A stretch of 64,000 nucleotides of DNA from JBEKHT01 sp049516595 (GCA_049516595.1 JBEKSY010000002.1:1-64000); one strand, 5' to 3'. Shown: positions 26,040 to 36,500, counted from the first letter of the stretch. Numbers and translations are program-made. The notes: a model not told the origin generated them from the sequence alone.

Positions 26040-26068
26040 TTGACGGTGCCAGAGGCGCATGCTATAGT
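26040..26068 (+). promoter_or_regulatory. Promoter of the fused oppDF gene
   Basis: TTGACG (26040-26045) and TATAGT (26063-26068) with a 17-base spacer, close to consensus. The expected start is about 30 bases before the TTG start codon, so the fused ATPase can be made independently of the oppBC operon. Confidence 0.65.
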
Positions 26069-26106
26069 GCCTCGCCTCCCCAGATAGATTCCCGGTCGAG
26101 GGTCGA

Positions 26107-28155
26107 TTGGACACTCAATCCCCGAACCTGCTTGAGGTCCGCAATCTCAAGACCTACTACTTCACCCAAGACGGCGTCGTCAAAGCCGTGGACGGGGTGG
26201 ATTTGACGGTCCGCAAGGGGGAGGTCCTGGGCCTGGTCGGGGAATCGGGATGCGGCAAGAGTGTCACCTCCTTGTCCATTTTGGGCTTGATCGGCAATCC
26301 GGGACGGATCATGGAAGGGGTCATCCATTTCGATGGCCGGGACCTGCGCAAACTGGCGGAGTCCGAAATGGTCCACGTGCGTGGGAACCGGATCTCGATG
26401 ATCTTCCAGCAGCCGCAGTCGGCTCTCAACCCGGTCTATCGGGTCGGAGACCAGATCTCGGAGGTGCTGGAGATCCATCAGGGCCTGAACAGGAAGGAGG
26501 GGGCGGAGCGGGCCGTTGAGCTCCTGCAAATGGTAGGGATTCCGGATCCCGAGGGGGGAGCCAAGTCCTATGCGCATGAGCTCTCCGGCGGCATGGCCCA
26601 GCGGGTGATGATCGCCATGGCGCTGGCCTGTTTGCCTGAACTGCTCATCGCGGATGAACCGACGACGGCCCTGGATGTGACCATCCAGGCTCAGATTTTG
26701 GAGCTGATGCTGGATCTGCGCCGCCAGACCGGATCGGCGATGATTCTGATTACCCATGACCTGGGGGTGATCGCCGAAACGGCGGAACGGGTGGCGGTCA
26801 TGTATGCCGGTCGCATCGTCGAGGAGACCAGGGTAGAAGACCTGTTCTCGCACCCCTATCACCCCTACACCCAGGGATTGATTGGATCCATTCCGGTTCT
26901 GGGAAAGGTCAAAGACCGGTTGGAGGTCATCCCGGGATCGGTGCCGAACCTCATCAATCTGCCGGCCGGCTGCCGCTTTGCCCCACGATGCCGCGCACGC
27001 CTCGAGCACCATCTCTCCGTATGCGCGGAACTGGAGCCCGATCTTCGGCCCGTCGAACCCGGTCACACGGTACGTTGCTGGCTCTACCACGACAGCCCCA
27101 AGCACAGGCCTCCGCTCGCCCAAGCGCTGCCGCACGCACGGGACCCGAGGAGGAGCCCCATGGCTGAAGCGGGAACGGTCCGGCCGGAGGGCGCCGACCT
27201 CGTGCGCGTGGAGCGCCTGGTCATGCATTTTCCCGTCCGGGCGGGAGTGTTCCAGCACATCCGCGGTTGGGTCAAGGCTGTCGATGATGTCTCCTTCACG
27301 GTGCGCCGCGGCGAGACCCTGGCCCTGGTCGGCGAGTCGGGTTGCGGCAAGACCACCGTGGGCCGAAGCATTCTGCGCTTGATCCCCGCAACCTCGGGCA
27401 AAGTCTACTTTGGAGGAAAGGAAGTTTTCCGCCTCCCTCCCAGCGAACTGAAGGCCCTCCGCCGCGACATGCAGATCATTTTCCAGGATCCCTACTCTTC
27501 TCTGGACCCACGCATGTTGGTCGGAGACAGCATTGCTGAGGGACTGCAGATTCACGGCATCGGCAGCAAGAAAGAACGCTACCAGACGATGCTCGAGATG
27601 CTGCGCAAGGTGGGCCTGGAGGATTATCATGCCCGTCGATACCCTCACGAGTTCTCTGGGGGCCAGAGACAGCGAATTGGGATCGCTCGGGCGTTGGCCC
27701 TGCGCCCCAAGTTCATTGTGTGCGACGAACCCGTCTCGGCGCTCGATGTCTCCATCCAATCCCAGGTGCTCAATATCCTCAAGGACCTCCAGAAGGAATT
27801 TGGTCTCACCTATCTCTTCATTGCCCACAACCTTTCGGTGGTGGAGCACATATCGGACCACGTGGTGGTAATGTACCTGGGCAAGATTGTCGAGATCGCA
27901 GAGCGGGAGGATCTCTACCGCAACCCCCTGCATCCCTACACCCAGGCCTTGATGTCGGCCATCCCAGTTCCCAATCCGAAGCTCAAGCGAGATCGCATTC
28001 TCCTTTCTGGGGATGTTCCCAGCCCTCTGAATCCCCCTTCCGGCTGCCACTTTCATACGAGGTGCCCGGTGGCCATGGCGATTTGCTGGCAGGAGGAACC
28101 TGCGGTGCGGGAGGTCGCGCCTCGCCACTGGGCGAGCTGTTGGCGTGTGCAATAA
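26107..28155 (+). CDS. Fused double ATPase of a peptide ABC transporter (OppD-OppF fusion)
   Basis: 682 residues carrying two complete ABC domains. The first (1-325, OppD-like) has GESGCGKS, LSGGMAQRVMIAMAL, LLIADEPTTALD and ends in an oligo_HPY Cys region. A Pro/His/Arg-rich linker (about 326-352) follows. The second (353-682, OppF-like) has GESGCGKTT, FSGGQRQRIGIARAL, FIVCDEPVSALD. GsiA-type transporters have the same design. The start is TTG with GAGGG upstream. Inside the linker, Met352 (ATG 27160) has GGAGGAG 5 bases before it, so a free second half could also be made. Both halves keep all catalytic motifs. Confidence 0.92.
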   Translation: MDTQSPNLLEVRNLKTYYFTQDGVVKAVDGVDLTVRKGEVLGLVGESGCGKSVTSLSILGLIGNPGRIMEGVIHFDGRDLRKLAESEMVHVRGNRISMIFQQPQSALNPVYRVGDQISEVLEIHQGLNRKEGAERAVELLQMVGIPDPEGGAKSYAHELSGGMAQRVMIAMALACLPELLIADEPTTALDVTIQAQILELMLDLRRQTGSAMILITHDLGVIAETAERVAVMYAGRIVEETRVEDLFSHPYHPYTQGLIGSIPVLGKVKDRLEVIPGSVPNLINLPAGCRFAPRCRARLEHHLSVCAELEPDLRPVEPGHTVRCWLYHDSPKHRPPLAQALPHARDPRRSPMAEAGTVRPEGADLVRVERLVMHFPVRAGVFQHIRGWVKAVDDVSFTVRRGETLALVGESGCGKTTVGRSILRLIPATSGKVYFGGKEVFRLPPSELKALRRDMQIIFQDPYSSLDPRMLVGDSIAEGLQIHGIGSKKERYQTMLEMLRKVGLEDYHARRYPHEFSGGQRQRIGIARALALRPKFIVCDEPVSALDVSIQSQVLNILKDLQKEFGLTYLFIAHNLSVVEHISDHVVVMYLGKIVEIAEREDLYRNPLHPYTQALMSAIPVPNPKLKRDRILLSGDVPSPLNPPSGCHFHTRCPVAMAICWQEEPAVREVAPRHWASCWRVQ

Positions 28156-28207
28156 GCCAGAACCCTTCTTCCAATCGCTCCTCTTGCCCCCAGAGCGCAC
28201 CTGACCG

Positions 28208-29128
28208 ATGACGGACATCCAACCTTCCCGGCCCAGGCTTCATCCTCTCCTACGAGTATTCCTGTATCTTCTCACGACGGTTGTCTTGGGGCAGGTCGTC
28301 GTGGGCCTGTTGCTTGGAGTGGGGCTCGCGGCGATCACCTTCCTCCTGAAACCCCTACGGTCCGAACTGCTTGCCGGCTGGATGCAGATGCTGCAGGCCA
28401 ACCAGATCCCCACCGGCCTGCTCTTTCTCTCGGTGGTGGTCGACTTGGCTTGGGTCGTCGCCGTGACCTGGATCTTCCTGCGGGGGATGAATCGTAATGG
28501 CTGGGCCTCCATCGGGCTCGGTCCTGGAGATCTCCTGGCGAGTACCCTTTTGGGCCTCGCCTTCGGAGGGGCGACGTTCTTCCTGGTCGGTCTGGTCTTC
28601 TGGATTGAGGGGTGGGCCCAATTCACCTGGGACCGGCCGCTGGCTGGCTTGGCGACCATGGTGGCCGTGGTCCTGCCTGCGGCCCTCGCGGAGGAGATCG
28701 CCTTTCGAGGCTACATCCTGGACACGCTTCGGCGCTGGAAGGGCTGGCCGCTGGGAATTGGGCTTGCCTCCGTGCTTTTTTCTCTCGCCCACGGCCTCAA
28801 CCCCGGTCTCAATTGGCTGGCCCTGCTCAACATCGCCCTGGCGGGGCTGGCTTTTTCGCTGGCTGTGCGCTGGAAGGGCACTCTCTGGCTACCCCTTGGC
28901 TTTCATTTTGCCTGGAACTATGCCCAGGGGCCCGTGCTGGGCCTGCCGGTTAGTGGCCTCACGGCGTTTGGGGTGGGTTCAATCTCCCGGCTGGTCGGTC
29001 CGGTCCTGTGGACCGGGGGTAGCTTTGGCCCGGAAGGAGGATTATTGGTGACCGTCGTGGTCGGCGTGGCTTGCGCGATCTTGTGGGTTCTCAGTCGGAT
29101 GAGGGCGGAGAGAGAGCCGGTGGAGTAA
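28208..29128 (+). CDS. CPBP family intramembrane metalloprotease
   Basis: 306-residue multi-pass membrane protein with about eight hydrophobic segments. The CPBP (Abi/Rce1) motifs are complete: AEEIAFRGYILDTL (EExxxR), FSLAHGLNP and LGFHFAWNY. In eukaryotes the family trims prenylated proteins; in bacteria it is linked to bacteriocin self-protection and membrane protein turnover, but the substrate here is unknown. It follows the fused oppDF by 52 bases and may be cotranscribed. Confidence 0.9.
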   Translation: MTDIQPSRPRLHPLLRVFLYLLTTVVLGQVVVGLLLGVGLAAITFLLKPLRSELLAGWMQMLQANQIPTGLLFLSVVVDLAWVVAVTWIFLRGMNRNGWASIGLGPGDLLASTLLGLAFGGATFFLVGLVFWIEGWAQFTWDRPLAGLATMVAVVLPAALAEEIAFRGYILDTLRRWKGWPLGIGLASVLFSLAHGLNPGLNWLALLNIALAGLAFSLAVRWKGTLWLPLGFHFAWNYAQGPVLGLPVSGLTAFGVGSISRLVGPVLWTGGSFGPEGGLLVTVVVGVACAILWVLSRMRAEREPVE

Positions 29129-29352
29129 CCCCTGGCCCGATGCGATCCGCTGCGCGCCGAGGGAGTTGGAGGGCATGTTACAATCCTGTGGGTCGCCGAC
29201 CGCGATGATCTGCACAGACCAAGGGGCGGCCACGTGCGGATGCCGACGTGGACGGGAAGGTTAGTCGATCGCCCTCCGCACGAGTGGGTCTATCCCAGAA
29301 GGCCTCCTCAGGAAAAAGCCGGCCAAGCAATTCATGGAAGGTTCCCCCTTGT

Positions 29353-29423
29353 TGGGGCGTGGTGCAAAGGCAGCACACCGGACTTTGAATCCGTGGATCT
29401 AGGTTCGAATCCTGGCGCCCCAG
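29353..29423 (+). tRNA. tRNA-Gln (anticodon UUG)
   Basis: A complete cloverleaf can be drawn. The acceptor stem is TGGGGCG/CGCCCCA and the D stem is GTGC/GCAC around AAAGGCA. The anticodon stem is CCGGA/TCCGT with one C-T mismatch at its base, and its loop CTTTGAA contains TTG. The T stem is CTAGG/CCTGG with TTCGAAT, and the discriminator base is G. CCA is not fully encoded (CC then T). The T-G-starting acceptor matches the unusual weak first pair of bacterial tRNA-Gln. It lies between the CPBP gene and glmU. Confidence 0.95.
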
Positions 29424-29572
29424 CCTCGCCTTTTCTCATCCCGCCTCCCGCTCGAGTCTTGTTCTCCTGGAGCATAGCGGTCCATCCCAGCACCCCGGGG
29501 AAGAGGGCGCGCTCCTCACTCGCTGAAACGCGATCCGCAGGGCAGCCCTCCCCAAGCGTCTTTGAAGGTGAC

Positions 29573-30931
29573 ATGATGACTACTCGAGGCATCGTACTCG
29601 CCGCAGGGCTTGGCACCCGCATGAAGTCGGAGATCCCCAAGGTCCTTCATCTCCTGGGAGGACGAGCGCTCATCCACTATGCCCTGGAAGCGGTATCGGA
29701 AGCCACGGGTTCTCCGCCCGCGTTGGTCATTGGGCCTGGGGCCGACCGAATTCGCGAGGAGGTGGGTCCCGCGGCGCAATTCGTCGTTCAGGAGGAGAGC
29801 CTGGGCACCGCCCACGCCGTTGGACAGGTGAAGGGTCTCCTTGCGGGTCAGGCCGACTACATTCTGATCGCCTACGGAGACATGCCGCTTCTGACCGCCC
29901 CGACGCTCCGGGGTCTGGTCGAGGCCGCCTCCCGGCACCCTGGGCCGCTGGCCTTCTTGGTGGGTCAAGGGGGGGAGGCCAGAGGATTTGGCCATGTTCT
30001 GCGCGACCGGCTGGGTCGCGTGCGGAAGGTGATCGAAGAGGCCCAGGCCACGCCGGAGGAACTCGCGACTGAGGAGATCAACCTGGGAGTGTACTGTGTC
30101 CGCGAGGCATGGCTGTGGGAGGCTCTGGCCCGGGTCCGACCCTCCCCCCAGGGGGAATACTACTTGACCGACTTGATCGAAATGGCGAGTGAGTCGGGGG
30201 CAGGCGCCCAGGCCATCCCCGTCCGGGATCCGGATGAGTGGATCGGGATTAACACCCGCGTTCACCTGGCTCAGGCGGAGGCCGCCTTGAGACGCCGCAC
30301 GAATCACCGCTGGATGGAATCCGGTGTAACGCTGGTCGATCCCGCGACAACCTACATTGGTCCCGAGGTCGAGATCGGCGCGGATACGGTGATCCTCCCC
30401 AACACGCATTTGGAAGGGGAGACCAAGGTCGGGCGGGATTGCTGGATTGGGCCGAACACCTTGGTGCACGGAAGCCAGATCGGCAACGGCTGCCGGATCG
30501 AGGCCTCGGTTCTGGAGCAAGCAACCCTCGAGGAACAGGTCCACGTGGGGCCCTTTGCTCATTTGCGTCCGGGGGCCCATCTGGCGCCGGGCGTCCACAT
30601 GGGCAACTTCGGCGAGGTCAAGAACTCTTATCTGGGTCCTGGGACAAAGATGGGGCACTTCAGCTACGTTGGGGATGCGCAAGTGGGAGCGGAGGTGAAC
30701 TTGGGGGCGGGAACCGTCACCTGCAACTTTGACGGCCGACGGAAGAACCCGACCGAGATCGGCGAGGGAGCCTTCATTGGCAGCGACACGATGTTGGTAG
30801 CACCGATCCGGGTGGGCAAGGGGGCTCGCACCGGGGCCGGCTCGGTGGTGACGCGGGATGTGCCGGATCACACCTTGGCCGTGGGTGCGCCGGCTCGCAA
30901 TCTCCGCCGCCTGGAGCCGCGGGATGAATGA
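29573..30931 (+). CDS. glmU: Bifunctional GlmU: UDP-GlcNAc pyrophosphorylase / glucosamine-1-phosphate acetyltransferase
   Basis: Makes UDP-GlcNAc for peptidoglycan in two steps. 452 residues: an N-terminal nucleotidyltransferase (about 1-230) with LAAGLGTRMKSEIPKVLH and AYGDMPLL, and a C-terminal left-handed beta-helix (about 250-450) with hexapeptide repeats, HLRPGAHL, GNFGEVKNSYLGPGTKMGH (in the family KNS is catalytic-site proximal) and GAGTVTCNFDG. Starts ATG 29573/29576 after GAAGGTG; the open frame upstream runs through the tRNA and is rejected. Overlaps the next gene by 8 bases. Confidence 0.96.
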   Translation: MMTTRGIVLAAGLGTRMKSEIPKVLHLLGGRALIHYALEAVSEATGSPPALVIGPGADRIREEVGPAAQFVVQEESLGTAHAVGQVKGLLAGQADYILIAYGDMPLLTAPTLRGLVEAASRHPGPLAFLVGQGGEARGFGHVLRDRLGRVRKVIEEAQATPEELATEEINLGVYCVREAWLWEALARVRPSPQGEYYLTDLIEMASESGAGAQAIPVRDPDEWIGINTRVHLAQAEAALRRRTNHRWMESGVTLVDPATTYIGPEVEIGADTVILPNTHLEGETKVGRDCWIGPNTLVHGSQIGNGCRIEASVLEQATLEEQVHVGPFAHLRPGAHLAPGVHMGNFGEVKNSYLGPGTKMGHFSYVGDAQVGAEVNLGAGTVTCNFDGRRKNPTEIGEGAFIGSDTMLVAPIRVGKGARTGAGSVVTRDVPDHTLAVGAPARNLRRLEPRDE

Positions 30932-32240
30932 AGCGGGCCTTGGGCCGAACCCTTGGGTCTGGGTACCTCCCCTCGTTCTCTTCCTCCTGAACTGTACCGT
31001 CGCGTCGGGTCGCGCCGCCCTCGTCAATGCACACCGCCCTCAGCTTGCTCTCTGGCGGAAGGCCGGTCAAGCCGGGGCTTCGCTGGCAGAGCGAGTGGCC
31101 GGGGAATCCCGTCGTCTCATTACGGCCTCGCGAACGGCGCAGATGGTCCTGCGAGTAGCCCTGGTGATTGCCTTCGTCCGTCTGGCCGACGCCGTGTGGA
31201 TCCCCGTGCGCTCGATGTGGTTGGGCACCCTCGCGGCGGAGATCGCTGGTCTGCTTCTAATCGCGTTCCTGATGACGTCGGGTGAAACCTTGGCGGAAAC
31301 CCTGGCCATACGCTCCGCGGACCGGGCCAGCCTTTTTTTCGCCCCGCTGATGGCGGGGCTGGAAGTTTTGTTTTCGCCCTTCACGTGGATCGTGTTAAGG
31401 TTGGGGGGAGGTCGGAGCGGGCCGAAAGGGGGAGCCGCGGTCGTGACCGAGGAGGAGATCAAGACCCTGATTGAAGCCGGGAGGGAGGGGGGAACGATTG
31501 AACCGACGGAGAAAGCGATGCTTCTCTCGATCTTCCAACTTGGGCACACCTTGGTGCGAGAAGTGATGACCCCGCGCATGGACCTCCAGGCCGTCGAGAT
31601 CCGTGCGACCGTTCCGGAATGCGTGGATCTGTTGCTCCCTCACGGTCATTCCCGTCTGCCCGTTTTTGACCAAAGCATCGACAACGTGGTTGGGTTGGTC
31701 CACGCTAAGGATCTGCTGCGCGCCATGCACGAGGGCGGGCGAGTCAGCTTGCAAGAGCTCCTGCGACCGATCTACTTCGTGCCCGAAGCCAAGCCCGCGG
31801 GGGAGCTCCTGGCCGAGCTTCAATCTCAACATATTCATATGGCCATTGTCGTCGACGAGTACGGAGGTACGGCGGGATTAGTGACCATCGAAGACTTGCT
31901 GGAAGAGATCGTGGGAGAAATCCGCGATGAATACGATGCGGGCGAGGAGGCCCCGGTCGTCAGACTGGCCAGCCAGGAATACCTGCTCGACGCCCGAATG
32001 AACCTCGCGGACGTCAATGAGGTTCTGGGAACCCATCTCTCCGATGAATTCGGGGACACGCTGGGGGGATTGCTCTACGCCCAGCTGGGCAAAGTGCCTG
32101 AGCGAGGGGAATCGGTCTGGGCCGAAGGATATCGCTTGGTCGTAGAACAAATCTCGGGTCGTCGCATTCGAAAGGTCCGCGCCGTCCGCATCTCGGAAAA
32201 CCTCGAACCACCCACCAAGGAGGTGGAGCGTGAGCCCTGA
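30924..32240 (+). CDS. CNNM/CorC-type membrane protein with CBS domains
   Basis: 438 residues of the hemolysin C/CorC family. Order: a membrane DUF21 (CNNM) region of about four helices (1-150); two CBS domains (about 210-335; MTPRMDLQAVEI, SRLPVFDQSIDNVVGLVHAKDL, VDEYGGTAGLVTIEDLLEEIVGEI); and a C-terminal CorC_HlyC/transporter-associated domain (LASQEYLLDARMNLADVNEVL). CBS domains bind adenine nucleotides. The family is tied to Mg2+ or Co2+ efflux; 'hemolysin' is a historic label. Overlaps glmU by 8 bases and cdd by 11, so one operon. Confidence 0.9.
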   Translation: MNEAGLGPNPWVWVPPLVLFLLNCTVASGRAALVNAHRPQLALWRKAGQAGASLAERVAGESRRLITASRTAQMVLRVALVIAFVRLADAVWIPVRSMWLGTLAAEIAGLLLIAFLMTSGETLAETLAIRSADRASLFFAPLMAGLEVLFSPFTWIVLRLGGGRSGPKGGAAVVTEEEIKTLIEAGREGGTIEPTEKAMLLSIFQLGHTLVREVMTPRMDLQAVEIRATVPECVDLLLPHGHSRLPVFDQSIDNVVGLVHAKDLLRAMHEGGRVSLQELLRPIYFVPEAKPAGELLAELQSQHIHMAIVVDEYGGTAGLVTIEDLLEEIVGEIRDEYDAGEEAPVVRLASQEYLLDARMNLADVNEVLGTHLSDEFGDTLGGLLYAQLGKVPERGESVWAEGYRLVVEQISGRRIRKVRAVRISENLEPPTKEVEREP

Positions 32241-32664
32241 GGAACGCAGCGAACTCGTTCGGTCCGCACGTTTATCCCGGGAGAACGCATATGCCCCCTA
32301 CTCGCGTTACGCCGTGGGAGCCGCGCTGCTTTCAGAGTCGGGGACCCTCTACCGGGGAGCGAATGTGGAGAACGCCGCCTATCCGACGGGTTTGTGTGCG
32401 GAGCGGGTCGCACTATTCTCCGCCGTGGCCTCGGGGGAGCGGAGGTTTCGGGGGATCGCCGTCGTGACCCAGGATGGGGGGTTCCCTTGCGGAGCCTGCC
32501 GGCAGGCGCTTGCGGAATTCGGACCCAGCCTGGAAATTCTGGTGGCGGATGAGTCCGAGCAAGTCCGCTGGGCCGGGACCCTGTCCGAACTGCTGCCCCA
32601 CGTCTTCAACGCGGAGAGCCTGCGAAGCTCCCAGCGGGATATCCCCCACGGCCTGGAGAAATAG
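32230..32664 (+). CDS. cdd: Cytidine deaminase
   Basis: Converts cytidine and deoxycytidine to uridine forms in pyrimidine salvage. 144 residues, the homotetrameric short type. Zinc and proton-transfer residues are in CAERVALFSA (Cys and Glu) and PCGACRQALAEF (two Cys). NVENAAYPTGLCAER is typical. GTG start at 32230, inside the end of the preceding gene with AAGGAGGTGG upstream, a strong ribosome-binding site. The order CorC-cdd-recO resembles the widespread 'cdd/era/recO' clusters with era missing. Confidence 0.95.
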   Translation: MSPEERSELVRSARLSRENAYAPYSRYAVGAALLSESGTLYRGANVENAAYPTGLCAERVALFSAVASGERRFRGIAVVTQDGGFPCGACRQALAEFGPSLEILVADESEQVRWAGTLSELLPHVFNAESLRSSQRDIPHGLEK

Positions 32665-32708
32665 GGCCTCTCCGAGGCGTGGAGAGCCTCTGGAAAGCGT
32701 GCGACAGG

Positions 32709-33488
32709 ATGAGCCGGGCGGGTCGAGAGCGGGTCTATCGAACGGAAGCGATCATTCTTCGGCGTCGAAACTGGGGAGAAGCCGACCGAATCCTCACGCT
32801 CTTCTCTCCCCTGCGGGGCAAGTTCCGCGCCAAAGCGGTTGGCGTTCGCAAGCCCCGCTCGCGCAAGGCCGGCCACCTGGAGCCCTTCACGCGGACCATG
32901 CTGCTGCTGGCCAAAGGTCGCGAACTGGACATCATTACGCAGGCAGAGACCGTGGAGGCCTTTCGTGCGTTGCGGGAGGACTTGATCCGCCTGGCGGCGG
33001 CTACTTATGCCGCCGAGCTTCTCGATCGGTTCTCGCCGGAGGAAGTCGAAAACCTAATGGCCTATGAGCTCTTGGGCTCCACCTTGGGGGCCCTCTGCCG
33101 GGCCCCTGCGGTGGATCCGATTTTGCGCTCCTACGACTTGCATCTTCTGGAGGCTTTGGGCTATCGTCCCCAACTGGGTTCCTGCACGGTTGGCCAGGAG
33201 GACATCCTCCCCCAGGACCAATTCTTCAGCCCCTCCCGGGGAGGGGTGGTATGCCCAACCTGCGCCTGCTCGGCTCCGGACTCTCAGCCGCTGTCTTTGG
33301 GAGCCTTGAGAGTCATGCGCCATCTTCAGCGGGAGAATCTTGGCGCGGTTGAGAACCTCAAGGTGAGCCCGAAGGTAGCCGCAGAGGTCGAGTTCACCCT
33401 CCAGGGCTACATCCTGCATCTGCTGGAACGGCCCCTGAAGTCTCCGCCCTTCCTGCACGAGGTCGCAGGGGCGGGCCCTCTTCGCTGA
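32709..33488 (+). CDS. recO: DNA repair protein RecO
   Basis: RecO works with RecR/RecF to load RecA on SSB-coated gaps. 259 residues: an N-terminal OB fold (YRTEAIILRRRNWGEADRILTLFSPLRGK in two blocks), a helical middle (TYAAELLDRFSPEEVEN) and a C-terminal part with CPTC. The zinc site appears partial, with one CxxC visible plus an isolated Cys in GSCTVG. ATG 32709 gives the family N-terminus; the frame opens 30 bases earlier. It lies 44 bases after cdd. Confidence 0.92.
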   Translation: MSRAGRERVYRTEAIILRRRNWGEADRILTLFSPLRGKFRAKAVGVRKPRSRKAGHLEPFTRTMLLLAKGRELDIITQAETVEAFRALREDLIRLAAATYAAELLDRFSPEEVENLMAYELLGSTLGALCRAPAVDPILRSYDLHLLEALGYRPQLGSCTVGQEDILPQDQFFSPSRGGVVCPTCACSAPDSQPLSLGALRVMRHLQRENLGAVENLKVSPKVAAEVEFTLQGYILHLLERPLKSPPFLHEVAGAGPLR

Positions 33489-33598
33489 CCCCGGGTTTCG
33501 CCTCGGTCAGGCTGCGGTTCGCTCTCCGTTGTTATAATCGTTGCTCCATCATCTCAGCACAGGGATCCTCAAGCGCCAGCCGACGAAGACAGGCCCTC

Positions 33599-36500
33599 AT
33601 GACCCCACCCACCTTTCAGCGGGTTATTCTCGACTTGCAGGAATTCTGGGAACGCCAGGGATGCCTGATCTGGCAGCCCTACTACACCCAGGTCGGAGCA
33701 GGCACCATGAACCCGGCGACCTTCCTGCGAGTGCTTGGCCCCGAGCCCTGGCGCGTCGCCTATGTGGAACCCTCGGTCCGTCCGGCGGATGGTCGCTACG
33801 GCGAGAACCCAAACCGCCTGGGCCAGTACTACCAGTTCCAGGTGATCTTGAAGCCGGACCCGGGCAACCCGCAGGAGGTCTTTCTCGATTCGCTGGAGGC
33901 CCTGGGGATTCCACTCCGGGATCACGACATTCGTTTTGTCGAGGACAACTGGGAGCAGCCCGCCCTGGGAGCCTGGGGACTGGGCTGGGAAGTCTGGCTG
34001 GACGGACAGGAAATCACCCAGTTCACCTACCTTCAGCAAGCCGGAGGCATTCCACTGGAAGTGCCCTCCGTAGAGATTACGTACGGCCTCGAGCGCATCC
34101 TCATGACGCTCCAGAAGGTTGCCCACTTCAAGGACATCCGCTGGGTTGCTGAGGTCACCTACGGGGACGTGCTCTTACAGAGCGAGCAGGAGCACAGTCG
34201 CTACAACTTCGAGACGGCGGACGTCGAGCGCCTGCGAGCCGCTTATGGGCTGTTCGCGGAGGAAGCTCGCGCGGCCCTGGCGGCCGGTCTGGTGCTGCCG
34301 GCCCACGACTACGTGCTCAAGTGCTCCCACGCCTTCAATGTCATGGATGCGCGCGGTTCGGTCGGGGTCACCGAGCGGGCCCACTTCTTTGGACAAATGA
34401 GGCAGCTCGCCTCCCAGGTAGCGCGGGCCTACCTGGATCAGCGCCAGGCCCTGGGTTTTCCGCTGGCCAGCAAGTTTCCGAGACCGAACCCAGAGCCCTT
34501 GCCCAGAGCGCGACTGGCGATCGGGCCGCCCGGGGAAGCTGCCAGCCTGGGCCCGGCCCCCTTCCTGCTCGAAATCGGAACTGAGGAGCTGCCTTCCGCC
34601 GACCTGGACCGGGCCCTGGAGCAGATTGGCCCGGCCTTCCGTCGCCGCGTATTGGATGCCCATCGCCTTCCCTACCGCGGCTTGGAGATTCTCGGTACCC
34701 CCAGACGCTTGGTCATCCATGTCGACGAGATGGCTGCTCGCACGGAGGCCACCCGAGAGTTGGTTAAGGGCCCAGCGGAGACGGCGGCCTTCGACCCGGA
34801 GGGAAAGCCCACCCCGGCGCTCTTGGGCTGGGCTCGCAAGAATGGCGTTGGAGAGGCAGCCCTCGGTCCGGGTCTGATCCATGAGATTGGAGGGCGGCGC
34901 TATGTTGCCCTGGAGGTTGCCGTGGAGGGGGAGGGCACAGTCGATTTGCTGGCCGCCCTTCTGCCTGTCGTCCTGGGCGAGATCCGTTTTGACAAAACAG
35001 TGCGTTGGAACGCGACGGGCGTTCCTTTCTCGCGGCCAATTCGCTGGTTGGTCGCGCTGTTTGGCGGCCGGGTGGTCGAGTTCGAGTTCGCGGGCGTGAA
35101 AAGCGACCGCGTCACGCGAGGCCTGAGGCTTTCGGCCGCGGAAGAAATCGTGGTCGAGACGCCGCAGTCCTATTTTGAGAGGATGAAGGCGGAGGGCATC
35201 GAGCTTTCCGTCCCCATGCGGCGGGCCGAGATCTGGAGTCAAGTTGGAACGCTTGCCCGTGAGGCCGGTGGAACGATCCGCGAGGACCCAGGATTGCTGG
35301 CGGAAGTTGCCAATCTGGTGGAATCTCCCCGCGCCCTGCGCGGTTCGTTTGACCCCGTCTACCTTGACCTGCCCCACGAAGTTCTGATCTCGGTGATGAA
35401 GAGACATCAGAGATACTTCCCCATGGAGAAGAAGGGAAAGCTCCTGCCCTACTTCGTGACGGTGCGGAACGGGGACGGCCGAGGGGTGGAGTTGGTGCGA
35501 GAGGGTAACGAGCATGTGCTGCGGGCGCGATTCGCGGACGCGGAGTACTTCATCCGCGAAGATCGTAAGCATCCCTTGGAGCAGTTCCTTCCCCGTCTGG
35601 GCACCCTGACCTTCCAGACCCGCCTGGGATCGATGCTCGAGAAATCGCGCCGGGTCGAAACGTTGGTAGAGGGGCTGATCCCTCTGGTCGGCCTGGCGCC
35701 CGCGCAGGCGGAGGCGGCGCGAAGGGCAGCGCATCTGTGCAAAGCCGACCTGGTCACGCAAATGGTGGTCGAGATGACTTCCCTGCAAGGGGTGATGGGC
35801 CGGTATTATGCGCTGGACTCTGGCGAGAGTGCCGAAACCGCCCTGGCCATCTATGAACACTATTTGCCCCGAGGCGCCGAGGATGAACTGCCTCAATCGG
35901 GAGCGGGCGTGGCCGTGGGCTTGGCGGATCGGCTCGATTCGCTGGTCGGCCTTTTTGCGGTGGGCCTGGTCCCCTCGGGGACCAGCGACCCATTTGCACT
36001 GCGTCGGGCTGCGATCGGGATCGTGCAGACCCTAACCATGCGTGCAATTTCTTTCGATTTGCGCCGGGGAATTGATCTGGCCGTGGCCCTTCAGCCGGTC
36101 CCGGTGACGACGGAAGTGCCCGTTGAGGTGTTTGAATTCCTGCTGGGAAGACTGAAGGCCGTTCTGAGTGATTCGGGTCTGCGCCACGACGTGGTGGAGG
36201 CCGTTGTCGCGGAATGCGGGCACGATCCCCACCAAGCGCGCGAGATGGCTCTCGAGCTCACTGGCTGGATGCAGAGATCCGATTGGCCGCAGATTCTCGC
36301 GGCCTACGCGCGCTGCGTTCGCATCAGCCGGGATTTCCGTGAGAGTTTCTCGGTCGAACCGCAACGGTTTGCAAGCCCGGCCGAAGCAGAATTATGGGAG
36401 GCAGTTCAGGGCCTGGAGTCTCTGGCCCGGGATTTGGTGGCGCGCCACACATGGACCTTGAATGGCTGGCTGGAGGCTTTCGTCCCGATGGTCCCGAGGA

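Noticed and set aside
29234..29572. Long N-terminal extension of GlmU
   Set aside because: The extension would translate straight through the tRNA-Gln gene; ATG 29573 gives the normal GlmU start.
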